From positions 16,147,001-16,211,000 of the forward strand of contig JAVTVX010000021.1 of the NCBI GenBank assembly GCA_033439265.1: a stretch of 64,000 nt of DNA, read 5' to 3'. Below the pieces are notes generated by a model. It had not been told where the DNA came from, did not search any database, and saw nothing but the letters and a program-made list of their open reading frames with translations. The DNA comes from Dillenia suffruticosa (taxonomy: Eukaryota > Streptophyta > Magnoliopsida > Dilleniales > Dilleniaceae). The position numbers and the translations under genes are program-made. Each line of letters opens with the position of its first letter. Position 1 is the stretch's first letter. Positions 12,895 to 25,800 of this stretch are shown here, one piece after another.

Positions 12895-14397
12895 AGAGTT
12901 TCCAAGTGGGATGATGAGTCAATGAGCAAAGAGGCCTTGTGAGATATTAATAGATCAAGTTGGAGGAAAAACCAAGGATGGACAACAGAGTTGTTGCCTG
13001 GAAGATTGAGACTAATGAGTTTCTTTATAATAGAACTGACAGCATGGCCTGATGTTGTATTGCACGAAACTTGCAGACAAGGGTGAGAAAATAGTAGTTG
13101 AGAAGTTTCCCCTGAGAGAGAGAGAGAGACAGAGAGGGAGAGAGAGAGAGAGATCTTGTACCGTTGACAAGAGTAAATCCATGATGTTGAAGACAGCTTG
13201 AAGGAACTTTATTTGAAGGAAAGACACTAGCCAATTTCAACTGCGGGGAATTCAAAGTTGAAAGAGTCCTGCCCCTCCAAAACTGTGCCACGTGGTAGAA
13301 ATGGACTTCATGCCCATGGTCAGTATATATTAAATAATTTCAGAAATTTTTTAAATTCTTTAAGAATTGAGATTAGTATCCAATTTTCTTTTCTCTCGCC
13401 ATCATCAAGGAACTAGTTGTGATGTGGACCATTTAATGGTCATGGTGTCCAGGTGGCAAAATCCTATCCATCAAATCTAGTCGTCTTTTCCACTCCTACA
13501 CATCTACAGTGGACATGGACCATGCCCTAGAAGTCAAGCGAATGAACAACTAAAGATTTCATAAAGATTAACATGTATCCAAGAGGGATAATCTTGTGTT
13601 TAATTAGAGAAGATAGTGTTGTACACATTTTTTTGTAGTTGGCTGGTGAGAATATCGTGGCCTTCCGAACCAACTTGAACCCATTTAAGAGTTTTTATGA
13701 ATCGAATTGACTTTTCTATATAGATCTCTAGCGTTTTCCATTTCCTGCAGAAAGAAGAATAAACACGACAAAAGGTAGATGGAGGGGCGAAAAGTGAGCT
13801 TTAAGGATTCTTGCCATGAAGGACGTCTCAGAATGGCATGCTGGGTGTGGCTTAAAATGGAAGATCTCTCTCTTCCCTCTGGGTGTTGGGGCTCCGGTGG
13901 TTTGGGTTGGGAGGATGTGTCCTTTAGCTCTCCCTACTTCCAAGCTTCGGTTCAAGGGAAAAAAGAAAGAGGTGGGTCTTCAGCCAAAATACGAAAAGAG
14001 GTGGGTACCTAACCAAAAAAAAAAAAAAAAAGAGGTCGGTTGTCTTCGGGGCCTTGGTCTTGTTCCCTATGAGGGCCCATGCCTTTAGGCAAGGCGGTGT
14101 TTTGTCTTGTTTTAGGGTGGGCTTTTGTAGCTGGGCGTCCATGTTGTCTCTCTTCAGTTTTGGGAGATGGTGAAGCCTCTTGGTGGGCCTTTTTTTTTTT
14201 TTCTCTGTTTCTGCCTTTGGACTTAGGTCCATCTTCAAAATGACGTCGTTTAAAAAGAAAATAGACCGCCATAAAACCCTAATGTAAGAAGCTGGACACT
14301 TCCCGTTCCATCTTTTCTGTTCTCTCCGTTAATCTCGATCTCGACAAAACCCCAAACCAAATCTCTCTTTCACTAAAACTCTCTTACTGTCTCAACT
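12895..14397. other. Intergenic between phytocyanin and DUF1279 genes
   Basis: The spacer holds the divergent 5' flanks of both genes. A GA-rich run lies at 13113-13152 and an A run at 14016-14031. A telo-box-like aaaccctaat at 14275 lies just upstream of the DUF1279 start. Overlapping open frames on both strands at 13.7-14.3 kb are low-complexity and not supported as genes. Confidence 0.55.
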
Positions 14398-14778
14398 ATG
14401 GCATTCACAGCACGGATGAAAGAACTGTTGAAGAAATACGGGAAAGTAGGACTAGTAGTGCACTGCACAATCTCATCAGCATCAATCGCAGGTCTCTATG
14501 TGGCAATCAAGAGCAACGTTGATGTCGAATCAATCCTAGAAAAAGTGGGTATGGGAGCTAAAGAACAAGAAATCCAACAAAACCCAGATAGCTCCTCAAT
14601 CGAAAACAATCAGAAGCGGGACAAAACAGCTGAGATGGTAGCTTCAAGTGGGGGTGCATTTGCTTTGGCTTTGCTCTGCAATAAGGCTCTCTTTCCTATT
14701 AGGGCTCCAATTACGCTTGCCCTTACTCCTCCTATTGCGAGGTTCTTGGCTAGAAGGAACCTTAAGGCCGGTGTATGA
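14398..14778 (+). CDS. Small DUF1279 (FAM210-like) membrane protein
   Basis: An intact single-exon gene of 126 residues starting MAFTARMKELLKKYGKVG. DUF1279/FAM210 proteins are small membrane proteins of mitochondria or plastids; the plant member has no firm function known to me. Visible features are an amphipathic basic N-terminus, a first hydrophobic segment at about 17-37 containing the family-like VHCTISSASIAGLYVAI, a polar Glu/Gln/Ser linker at about 45-80, and a second hydrophobic segment at about 82-116 containing PIRAPITLALTPP. The C-terminus is basic (RRNLKAGV). The 5' flank is CT-rich with a telo-box-like motif. It matches my memory of Arabidopsis AT2G20940, whose neighbour AT2G20930 corresponds to the TRAPPC2L gene found 15 kb downstream here. 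Confidence 0.85.
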   Translation: MAFTARMKELLKKYGKVGLVVHCTISSASIAGLYVAIKSNVDVESILEKVGMGAKEQEIQQNPDSSSIENNQKRDKTAEMVASSGGAFALALLCNKALFPIRAPITLALTPPIARFLARRNLKAGV

Positions 14779-15183
14779 ATTTCTTCCTTTTTATTTTTTT
14801 TGGTTGTTCAACTTATGCTGGTTTTTGTTTTGATGGATTTCTGGCAATGTTTGATATTTGGTTACAGAGAATAATGGGATTTATGATGGAGGGTCTGTGA
14901 TGAAATTCCGTGAAAGCTAAGAAATTTTTTGCAATGAAAAGATTTGGATTACATTCATTAGTTATCGGTTTAGCTTGTTTATTATGATCGTTTGAAATAT
15001 GAGAGAGAGAGAGAGAGAGAGAGATCACCAAACAGCACATAGTTTTTATTCTTTTTCTTCTTTGGGATTTTGATTGTGTCTGATAGTTGAAGACAATGTT
15101 GGTTCCGTACATGTTTGGCTGAGTTGGACCTAGAAAGTGGTTATTTTTTGCAATGCAAGACTGGGTTCCACCCATCCTTGTGT

Positions 15184-15226
<43 letters not shown>
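14779..15226. other. 3' flank of the DUF1279 gene with GA runs
   Basis: Contains the presumed 3' untranslated region and two GA microsatellites, at about 15000-15024 and 15187-15226. The second abuts the target duplication of the foldback element. No gene seen. Confidence 0.6.
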
Positions 15227-15230
<4 letters not shown>

Positions 15231-15236
15231 CCAAAC

Positions 15237-16395
15237 GAGACATGTACCGAAATAACTAAAAAAAAAAAAAAAAAAAAAAAATTTAAAACAACCTCAACCG
15301 AAAAATATTTCCTCAAATAACCCAAATTTGTCAGTTGGAGACGCGACAACTGTGTCGCGTTTTAAACCTGCGACAACCCAAAGTCCAGAGAGAGAGAGAG
15401 AGAGAGGAGTCCGCGGGGGGAGGAGAGCGGCGGGGGGTCCGTAGGGGGGAGGGGGGAGGGGGGCGGGCGGCGGAGGGCGGAGGGGGGAAGGAGAGAGAGG
15501 GGGGAGGGGCGCGGCGGGGTGCAGAGGGGGGAAGGAGAGAGAGGGGAGGGGGCTAGCGGCGGGCGGCGGACAGCGGAGGGGGGAAGGAGAAAGAGAGGGG
15601 AGGGGCGCGGCAAGGTGCGAAGGGGGGAGGGAGAGAGAGGGAGGGCCGCAGGGGGGCGGAGAGGGGAGGAGAGAGACAGCGGGGGCGGAGGGGGGGAGGG
15701 AGAAAGAGAGAGGGAGGGCCGCGGGGGGCAGAGGGGGGAGGAGAGAGACAAGCGGGGGCGGAGGGGGGGAGGGAGAGAGAGAGAGGGAGGGCCGCAGGGG
15801 GCGGAGGGGGGAGGAGAGAGACACAGCGGCTCTCCTTCCCCTCCGCCCCCCCGCGGCCCTCCGCCACCCCCCGGCGGCCCTCCCTCTCTCTCTCCCTCCC
15901 CCCCTCCGCACCCCTCCGTACCCCTCCCCTCTCTCTCTCCTTCCCCCCCTCCACCGCCCGCCGCCAACCCCCTCCCCTCTCTCTCCTTCCCCCCCTTCGC
16001 CCCCCCCTGCCCCCTCCCTCTCTCTCTCCCTCCCCCCTCCGCACCCCGCCGTACCCCTCCTCTCTCTCTCTCCTTCCCCCCTCCGCCGCCCGTCGCGAGC
16101 CCCCTCCCCTCTCTCTCTCTCCTTCCCCCCCTCCGCCCCCCCCGCGGCCCTCCCTCTCTCTCTCCTTCCCCCTCCGCTGCCCTTCGCGGTCCTCCCCTCT
16201 CTCTCCTTCCCCCCGCCAGCCCCCCTCCCCCCGGCGGACCCCCCGCCGCTCTCCTCCCCTCTCTCCCTCCCCCCGCGGACTCCTCTCTCTCTCTCTCTCT
16301 CTTCTCTTCTCTCTCTCTCTCTCTGAACTTTGGGTTGTCGCGGGTTGAAAACGCGACACACAATTTTTTTTTTTTGTTATTTTGGTATATGTCTC
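15237..16395. mobile_element. Non-autonomous foldback DNA transposon, Mutator-like, with 10-bp target duplication
   Basis: The 1159-bp element is flanked by identical direct repeats atttccaaac at 15227-15236 and 16396-16405, a length compatible with Mutator-like elements (typically 9, up to about 11). Terminal inverted repeats begin GAGACATGTACC on the left and, on the opposite strand, GAGACATATACC on the right, and run into A-rich sequence. An inner inverted block (15352-15400 against 16312-16363) carries gtgtcgcgtttt and gcgacaacccaaag. The core is strand-asymmetric: about 15400-15835 is nearly all G/A and about 15836-16330 nearly all C/T, so the halves could form a very long GC-rich hairpin. 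The left half contains about three 72-73-bp tandem units (starting near 15643, 15716 and 15788). There is no transposase. Long open frames across it are low-complexity artefacts. Superfamily is inferred from duplication length and terminal layout. Confidence 0.8.
15341..15360. repeat. Perfect 8-bp-stem hairpin inside the left terminus
   Basis: ACGCGACA, then ACTG, then TGTCGCGT form a perfect stem-loop. The same gtcgcg motif recurs in the right terminus near 16336-16360, suggesting subterminal repeat motifs of the kind bound by transposases. Confidence 0.85.
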
Positions 16396-16469
16396 ATTTC
16401 CAAACAGTATAACTTCATGGGACGACCATGCATCCTTGTTTTCATTATCGAGTATCTATCCCAACCCAC

Positions 16470-16630
16470 TTTAGGTCAAACTAATCTCACAGGTCATAGC
16501 AGTTGCCCCGTTCATGACGAGGTGACCCCGTAAGGATAAACCCTTATGTGGAATCTCAAACTCTCAACCTAGTCAAGATAGGTGCTTATGGAGGCCTGGC
16601 TTGCCTGCTAGGTAAAACCCCATTTGGGTT
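16470..16630 (-). mobile_element. SINE-like sequence, minus orientation
   Basis: Read on the minus strand, the stretch contains a weak box A-like element (tagcaggcaag) and, about 35 nt later, a box B-like gagagtttgagattcc, followed by a body containing gaacggggcaactgctatg. The arrangement resembles a tRNA-derived SINE. I found no convincing target duplication, so this is tentative. Confidence 0.35.
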
Positions 16631-17072
16631 TCTCATTAAAAAGCACTGCCTAAACATCATCTTCTAAGTTGCTTGTCACAATACACAATTTCCCAAATCT
16701 CGTGCTCGGAACTCTTCCCTTTATTCGGCATCTTGCAGTGTCTATCTATTTATGCAATCTTAATGCACAATTAATGACTCGATAAAAAATTGTTGACTTG
16801 ATTCACAATTCTCGGGACATCAAGAAGAGAAAGTAGATGATAAATCAATGGCTCAATGCATAAATCACTATTAGGTCAAAAAAAATGTAATTGCCTAAAA
16901 TCTCTTTAAATTGAACATCTAAGAAATTTAGAAACGAGAGAGAGACGAGACCTTGTGGCAGAGAACGATGGATGCCGACCCAGGTGGGATTACGAGATTC
17001 GGATTTGTGGAGGGTAGAGTAAGAGAGAGTTCCTTTCCATGGCTTCCTTTTTGGTCCCATCGGTTGGTTTTG

Positions 17073-17092
17073 GTTAGGGTTAGGGTTAGGGT
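17073..17092. repeat. Interstitial telomere-like ttaggg repeats
   Basis: Three adjacent ttaggg units (ggttagggttagggttaggg). The canonical plant telomere unit is tttaggg, so this may be a telo-box cluster or slippage product rather than a true telomere insertion. Confidence 0.7.
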
Positions 17093-19838
17093 TTTGACTT
17101 TGTTGTCCTCTGCCTTCTTCATTCCCTACCTGTTCTGGGCATTTTGAGAATGGCAATGGAAGTAGACGAGTCGATGCTACAGAAACCCCCCAACAGAGAG
17201 AGAGAGAGAATTATCATTGTATACCCAAAAAAAAATAATAATAATAACAGCAAAATAACATAGTTCATATAATTATCTTTTTTGACTACTTGGACAAAGT
17301 GCTATGATAATTAAACATATCAATTAACATTTTTATTTGCAGAAATCGGATGAATCTGATGGAACGATTAGGTCATCAAATATCTTTTTAAGAAAACCCT
17401 TATATATTTGAGCCACAATAAATAAAAAACACCAGCTAGTTAATTTTCAGCAGACTCTCCTCACTCTATTTTGCTGTGTGAAATAGTGGAGAGGGATCAT
17501 TCAGGGGGCCCCTAACTCCCTCCTTTGCTTCAAGAAAGAAAGAAAAGAGCATTTATTAAATGTCGCAATATTCTTGTTCTTTTCTTGAAAAATCCCCCTT
17601 TTCAATCGCCGGGAGGGAACCAGGCCCTCGTTGGTCAATGTTATTGTTGGACGAGATCAATACGATTACATAGTTTCGATTATCTAAGAAAAAAATAATA
17701 AATGAAAAGGATAATTACATCATTTTTGAAATTAGTGATAAAAAATAATGATACATTGATAATCCTCCATTTTCCGACTTCATTAGAGCTTTTGTTTTCC
17801 TACTTTTGCAGACTTGAATCCAAGAAAATCACAGGTTCAAGAGCAGTGATGTTTATCATCAAGGACTATTCCGGAGGGGGTGTGAATTTAGTGTACCCAA
17901 TACCCACAACATTTACGCACACTTTATTCATAGCTGCGAACCACCCAAATATATTCGCAACTACAATTTCTAACTTCTTCCCTAAAAACTCTCTCTCTTT
18001 CTCCCTCTTCAGGTGACTCCCCCACAAAAATACAAATTCGTCCCATTATTGTTGGTTTATGGGTTGTGGTAGTGAACTCCACAATTCTCATTTTTTCTTC
18101 TTCTTCTTCTTCTTATTATTATTATTATTTTAATTGCCATCTTTGAGGGAGACACAAACAGAAGCGACGTCTTTTTTCTCCCTTTGAACACCTTTACTTT
18201 TTTTTTTTTTCTCTAAACCCTATTTCTCTCCCTTTGTGCAACTAATTCTCTTCTATTTTTATCTTCTCCTTAGCTTTTGAACTCTAAAAACCAAACATTC
18301 TGTTCTTTTTTACCCTTTTTTGGTTGTCTCTAAGACTCAAACTATGAGAGAAAGAGAGAGACAGAGTTGGGGAAAAAAGTGAGAAAGTGAGGAGGAAGAA
18401 AATTCACATGGATCTCTTCTCTTGGCATTCACAATTTCCCACTCTCATAATGCGATTTCAATTTTGCCCTCTCGAAATAATCATTTTATTTAAAAAAAAA
18501 AAAAATTAGTCAGGTTAATTTAGATAATTTCGCACTTTTAGAATCTAGATAATTTCGCAATTTTAGAATGCGAAATCAATAATTTAGGAATAAAAAAAAA
18601 AGCATACCTATATAATTTTAATTAAAAATAACAATATTATGGTAAATAACCCATTCCATAGGAGTAAATAAAGTCCCACTTCAGAAATGGCCTATCCTGC
18701 AAGCTAGTCACTCTGGTCGTTGAGTCACTCGCCCTTCAACATTTCATACTAGTTCCGTGAATAGATCAGACATATTTTATGACTCAGGCGTCAATCGTAC
18801 TTAGCACCACAGATAAAAATAGAGTAACAAATTGGAAAATGAAATAGAATATGTGACTAGGGCATAACACAAAGGGACAAGGGACAAGATGCCGGGCAAA
18901 CAAAGTCGAAATGCAGTTGATGAAGATTAAGCTCAGGGCTAGTAGTAGAAATTAGAAAGGTTAGCTATTCAAGTTTACTTGTTGGCAATCAAGGACCCGA
19001 ACTCATCTTGCAGCAACATGAAACATGATCATGCACGGTCTGACTCCAGTCATTGATATGATTGAACCCTAATACACAACTTGTGTGAGTGATATCATGA
19101 AAAAATCCAGGAGCAGGACAAGCCACATCCAAACCCTGCAAATGTCATTAAAAATTTTCATGGCCTGGATACCAAAACAGAACAATGTGGTCAATTTTCC
19201 ATAATGTTGTTTCTTTTCATTTTCATTGGCACTTTTGGGAACGAAACAAATTTCTATCAATTGTAAACATGATTTACAATTCAATTTCATGTATTACCCT
19301 ATATGGGGTAGCGGGATGATTTGGAAGACAAACGTTTCCAAAGAAAGCACCATAGAGAGAGATACAAAAGAAAAAGTTTGACAATTGCTTGGGAGATGCT
19401 CATTTCAAGCATCATACAATGAACGGTAAGAATATTTGCAGGTGCACTTCATCAAAAAGACCACCACTCTAATTTAATTTGTTCCATTGATCCTGGGCAG
19501 AGAGGTGAACAGTCAGTCCCTTAAAACGTTCTAAAACAATTTGTAACCTATTAGACAAAATTTAGGAGCCAAGTTCAAGAGAATTACTCATTCCAATTGT
19601 GTGTGTTAAGCTGAGATTTGGAGTGGCTCATGAACTGATGACACTCTCCTTCAAAAGCTTACCAAATTTTGTAACAAAAGATGGTCCGGATATGCTCCCT
19701 GTGACAGAGAAATCCTTCTGAACAATGAGGCAAAGCAACAACAACCTTCACGGTATCCAAATCTCAAAACCATTGGAACAAATCTTACAGCTGACTTAGG
19801 GATCCTGACAAGTTAGGTCAGCTGCGAGGATGTGGCAA

Positions 19839-22800
19839 TTAAGAATGTTCCAAATGCTTAAATTCTTCACACTGAGCTCCCCCCTCTTTCAGAGATGAGA
19901 AAAGCTTTGGTACAATCTTTGCCAGCATTAACTTGAAACCAGCTGAAGTTGAATTTGCGTTGTTCTCATCGCTTATAGAAGCATCCTCAGTGAGAGATCC
20001 AATTAGATAACCTTTCATATACGCATCACAAGCCTTGAGGATGTAGTAACCACGCCTCCTGAAATGCTCTTTGATAAGATCTTCAAAGTCCTGAAAATTA
20101 AACCAAAATGGCACATGTTAATGGCAATTAGTCAAACTGATCAAGTATGATTCATGCACATGCATTAGAGGGTATTCATTGTATGGGCCATGGTAAATCT
20201 CCCGGATTTGCAAAGACAATGTGCAACTGGACATGCAGGAACCTTTCAGTTTACATTTACTCGGCACACTTTGACCATCTGTATACACAAGATCAATGCA
20301 GAATCTGGATGCTTTGGCAAAAAAAAAAAAACCAATGTCTACCCATTTACTTACTATACGTGTTAAACTGTTGCTTCTTTAATTGCGTTGCAGAAATTCA
20401 GTGTCTTCTCACAGCATGCAAAATAAGAGGGTAAAAAGTGATAATGCATCTGATATTCTCCAAGATAAATTATGACCATGTTATACAATCATATTCCAGA
20501 GATGTTTTAGGTTAAGCTATTTAACAGATGAAGCATCATGAACCACATTGTATAACTATCGAGCAAACAAACTTATTTGATGCTCTCCTGCATTTTGTTT
20601 GTTCACTTCTTTTTTTTTTGGGGATGTCCCAATATATTTGTCCAACTAACATTTTGGGATGTTCCAAAATGTTGACTTTCCTATTTTTCAACTTTATTAA
20701 TTGTGAGCAAATGGTGATTCTCATCCATTCCTCTTCATTAATTTGCTGACGTTTTTCTAAGATAATAACTAGTTAACCACTTTTCTTCTTTTCAAAAGGG
20801 TATTATGGTAATATTGCTGTAAATTTTGATGATGTGGCATATTATTTATTGTGTTTCTTAATCTGTCTGAAAAAGCAAAGGGGCAAACAAAATAGCATGG
20901 AGGGAGTAAAACAAATATACAGGTTCTTAGTACAGAAATTTCTGTGTAGATTGTATGCAAAAGCATTTAAACCAGAAAACCCAAATTTGGAACATTGTCT
21001 GCCTGCAGATTGGCTGTAAATGCAAATGGCATTTCTACTAGGACTTGCAACCACCACATGGACTATTGCCATGTTAGTATACTAACAATTTTCTAAAGGG
21101 TAACATTAGCATTTTACACAATATTAATGCTATAACCGTTGCTAATGGAAACATATGGTAGATATCTGTTACACTGCAAGATGTAATAACTTCAGGTGGC
21201 AATAAACATGAACGGCCATCAACAGCAATACAATCACCAAACAAAGGGTAAAAGGATCATAAAGAACAAACAGGAGATAAAGGACATGACCTTGGGTGGT
21301 TTCCGCATAAGATACATCATGGTCTTGCAGTTTAGCAAGAAAGTGTTCTCATTGTAGGACAATGAATTTTTCTCCCCTTCAGCTGTCCCAATTTGCTTAT
21401 CATAACCAGCTTCGTTAAAATATGGTTTAGCATTTAGTACCAACCCCTGAAGTGACACAAGGACTTGAAGGATACTTGATGAGACAGGGTCCCAAACTTC
21501 ATTTCCTCTACCAGTCCATGTATTTAAAAGGCTAAGGCAAACCTTGCCTTCCTCATACAGGTTTGGATTTATCCGCCAACCCCCTGAATGATAGTACACA
21601 GACTGCAGAAATCACAGAATCACAAGAAAATGAACAGAAATAAACAGAGACATTAATTTGGATTTGAAAAAAAGGGCTTGGTTTCTAAATTGGAGATTAG
21701 ATGAAACTGGAGCAACTTACAGGGGGAACATCAGGGTATTCTGGTGGAAGATGAAAATCAAAAAAGAATAATCCATCTTGGTAAGGTGTGCCATATGCCC
21801 CAGTTATCACAGCCATCAAAAGATCCATCCGATCTTCATAAACTCGTACATATATTCCATCTGTGAAAAAGAAAATGTTAAATGATTCAACCTAAAGCAC
21901 CACAGGAAATGATTGAACCTATTACTAGACCAACAGAAAGTAATGCCCTTCTCACCAGGTAAATTGTTTTGAAGGATAAGCCAATCTTGCTGAACTTTCT
22001 TGAGCCACTTCCTTCCTTTGTTATTCTGTCATTGAAGTTCATATAATAAGATAGTAGCCGCCAAAAGAAATATACAGCTGAAAATACTTTGACAAAAATA
22101 TTGAAGACTAAACCTTACTAATGTGTTTGTCAAAGATAAAGAAGCATGCAAAGCAAAATAGGAATTATAAGTACCAAGCACAAGTCATAATTTAGAAAGA
22201 TTATACAATCCATGAAAAATGAGTACTATGAAATTGTTGCAGAATTCTTTACAGTCCAAGAAAGCCATAACAAAATATCAACATGCACCTCCCAGTACAC
22301 ATGTCAAATGAACTGACTGTCGCTTAAAAGGCTCAGCATTCTCCAGTTATAAAGTGAGACCAGGTCCAATAGAGTGGCTTGCCTAGCTAAACCCCCCCCT
22401 CCTACAAGGATTATTCTGAAATTTAAAATGTTACCATTCATATAGTGAAGAAAACAATCAGCCATGACACATACCAGGATATAAGTGGAGGGAACAGGAT
22501 TATCAATTACCTGTTCATTTGCTCCTAGATAATAATGATCAGTAGGATCTTTAACAATGTCAAAGTGCTTGAAACTACAAGCATCATCCCCAAAATTTGA
22601 CTGAGCATCCAATTGTCTGGGCCCAACATTGCATAAAGGTTCTGATGCATCTAGTATATCTGTGTCTTCTGCAACAAGTCCACTCTCCTGCCCTTCTTCC
22701 GGTGTTGTTGTATGTTGAAGACAGATATCGATATCCATAGAATTATGGGAGCTAGATTCAAAACTCAGCTCTCTACTATCACTTGTTTCATCTCCTCCTG

Positions 22801-25800
22801 TGCTATCCAAGGTCAACTGTTTCTTTCCCCGAGTAAAGATGCCACTCGCCAATCTCGTAACATATCCAAGGGCAACAAGAGGAAGATAAAGTGGTCCATT
22901 TCTTCCATTGTTACTCTCTTCTCTTTCCATGCTTTCTTCAGCTTCATTAGCAGCCTCTGCAGCATTTTGTTCCTCAAGCTCCTGAAATCAGAAGCATGCA
23001 TATTTTAATGTTTACTAGGCAACTATACATACTGTGATCAGTCTATGACCCAAAGACCAAAAGGTATGCATGTATAAGACCAGAAAACAACTTTTAGTAG
23101 ATTCACGGTCAGAATAACAAAAACAACTTCAAAGATCAATGTCACGTGTATCCTATTTGTATGGTCCAGCAGGCACCAGTGGCCTATAAAGTTTGTTTTG
23201 TATGAGAAAAATGGTATGGACTTGACTTCCATCAAATATTAATGTTGCCATGTCAAGATTTAATCCTATGCCTATGTGATTGTAGCCTGTAGGCCTAATA
23301 TACATAATGGAAAGGACAAATGATCCGCAAAATCCACCCAATCAGCTGATGCATCAGCTGTCTGTTCTTTACATGGTAGCTGAAAATCATGAGAATTTAA
23401 AACCTGAGGTCTTTAAATCATGTTTTTTAAATGCAAAGTCTTTAAGATGCGGTATTTCAAGTTAAGATGAGAAAGGTTTTTAATAAACTATTTCCTTCTT
23501 CACATTCATGCAAGCTTAAAACTGTGGAATTGCTCAAATCCCATTCTTTTGGAGATACTATCCTTCGATCTATGGGGTTTTGGGACCCACAGGATTTAAA
23601 GAATCTCACGACTTGTACAAAAAGAGTGACGAAATTTATTCAACTTAAGATTATTAAAACTCTGCTTTATCCAATAAAAAGAACACACATATCTAAAGTT
23701 ACCCAGATTACAAGTTTGCAGCTGAAGAGATTCTAACTATGACAAGCTGTATATAGATTAGAAAGACCCCGACTCAAGAAATCCAGTCATCATTTGACAT
23801 CATGCCATATGTAGAGCTCCATATCTTCACATTATTTATAATTAAGTATCTGCACACATCTTCCTACAGCTAACAATAAAATTTGTTTCAAAGTATACCT
23901 CTTCTGCATCTTGAAGGGTGTCATTTTCAGCATCATCAACTGTCTCCCAACTAGCAGCATCATCATCACTTACTTCACTTCCAGCAGCAATGGATTCATC
24001 GTCATCCCGTCCTACCACATAAACTGCTTGAGGTCCAACCTAATACCACAAATAACATGGTAAATACTCCTGGCACTACTTGAACTCCAAAATTATCCCA
24101 TTTATGTCCTTGAATGGTCAAGATAATCCTTTTTTTTAATTGAAGAACTGTCAATAAATGCATCAGTTTTCCAAATTATCTCTGAAAAATATTATACACC
24201 ACTTCAATAAAGGGTCCTTCATTTGTTTCTCAATGTGTTAGGAGCACGGGGTTCTCTCAGACACAAAATCAAAGCATAATTAAAATAATGAATTTTTGGA
24301 TCCAAAAAAATGATTTTGTGAATCTTATTGTGGCAGAGAAGATTAAAAACAGTAGAAAAAGAATGAACGAATTCTGAGACATCATATCTCAACCATCAAA
24401 AGACTGAGAAATTAGATAATACATATATATCAATAAATATATCTCTACAATATTATATATATAGTTGTTCTAGATCTTTATTCTAATATCGAGGACCATC
24501 TATCCTGCACTTAATGCCACTTCCCATCTACGCAAACTTAAACCATTTTAAGCAGTGGAGTATGTGAGTGAAGGTTGTCTTATGATTAACATAATTGACT
24601 AGATTTAACATCCTAGGAAATTAAACTTCTGACCAGGTATTTGCTTTTGAGTTCAGATAAGTTCATTATGTATGAGATAATAAGGAGTAAACAAAAAAAC
24701 AAAGAAATGGAAACGTTGGTGAAAGACACTCCTCGAATAATGGTATTAGAAAGCCATGATCAATGAAATTATAAAAAATGCAAACGTCAGCACTTCCTTT
24801 TATAGAAAATAAAGAAGCAAACTTTTGGTAGTGAACATACCATAGAAACCATCCCATCGGCCCAAGCAACTTGAATATCACCATTTTTAAGCCCAATAAT
24901 ATTTCCAACCCAAGAAAGATCCGAGAAGTTCATATAAGCTTCATCTTCAGAGGCATCCCCAATTTTTTTATGTCCTGATTGTCGTTTGGTCTCATTCAAA
25001 CCATTTGGTTGCTTTAAATCTTCCCTAAAATTTCCGGGAAAAGCTGTGTGGGACAAATTATCAACCGGAGATAACCTAACAATAACATCTCCATAACAAT
25101 AATCATAATCTGGGTGCCCCTCAAGCTCATACACACTTACAATTTCCTCCTTATCAAACTCTCGAGATTCTTCCGGCCGTGCAACTGGCTTCAACCACAT
25201 CACACAAGCTGTACGCTCCTTTGCATCCACACTTTTTATGACACCAACACGCTTAACTTCACAGGCATCATTGTCATCATCAGAGCCCTTCTCCACCACA
25301 TACTGTTCAGCAACAAATTCATGATCACCAGGGTTCTCAATTGGCATCAGATCCATTGAACTCACTCCTAGCTCTATCGTTCCATCCTGCCATGCCACGT
25401 CAACCCTTGTTCTCGTATAGACAATAAGAAGAGCTCTTTCAAAATTTTCCTCCTTTTTTCGTGCCCTCTTGTCTCTCCTGACCACAACCTTGCGGATCTT
25501 TTTACGATGAACTGTCCAGGTTTCATGAGTGGATTCCTTTGTAACTGAACTACTGCAAGTACTTGATTCAGGCGAGGCATGACTTCTTCCATTTTCATGG
25601 TTCTTGTCCAATACGCCCACAGCATCCAGATCCATGGATTCACTATCTTCATTTGATTCTTCAGGCATTAAAACTTCAGAATCACATCCAACCTTTGGTT
25701 GAGCAGAATCATACTCATTATTGACAGACTCGTGAAGCTCTGAAAGTGATGAACTCTTTTCCACAGGACAAGAGGATGAAGTTGCTATGGATGGAAGAAG

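Larger units (their letters stand above)
16406..19838. other. Intergenic between foldback element and UBC23-like gene
   Basis: AT-rich spacer. It includes a SINE-like stretch (about 16470-16630), a short array of ttaggg units (17073-17092), GA runs near 17196 and a TTC/ATT trinucleotide run near 18098-18130. An open minus frame of 103 codons at 16845-17156 overlaps the ttaggg array and lacks recognised domains. No gene called. Confidence 0.5.

Noticed and set aside
13025..13291. Possible extra 5' exon of the phytocyanin gene on the minus strand
   Set aside because: The phytocyanin already has a signal peptide start at 12894, and this frame contains a CT repeat translation and no matching domain.
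15294..16412. Several open frames of 268-355 codons on both strands
   Set aside because: They are Gly/Arg/Glu or Pro/Ser/Leu low-complexity readings of the G/A- and C/T-rich foldback core. All frames are open because stop codons cannot form in such sequence.
16845..17156. Minus-strand 103-codon frame starting MPFSKCPEQVGNEEG
   Set aside because: No recognised domain; the NPNPNPNQNQ part is the ttaggg array read backwards. Not enough to call a gene.
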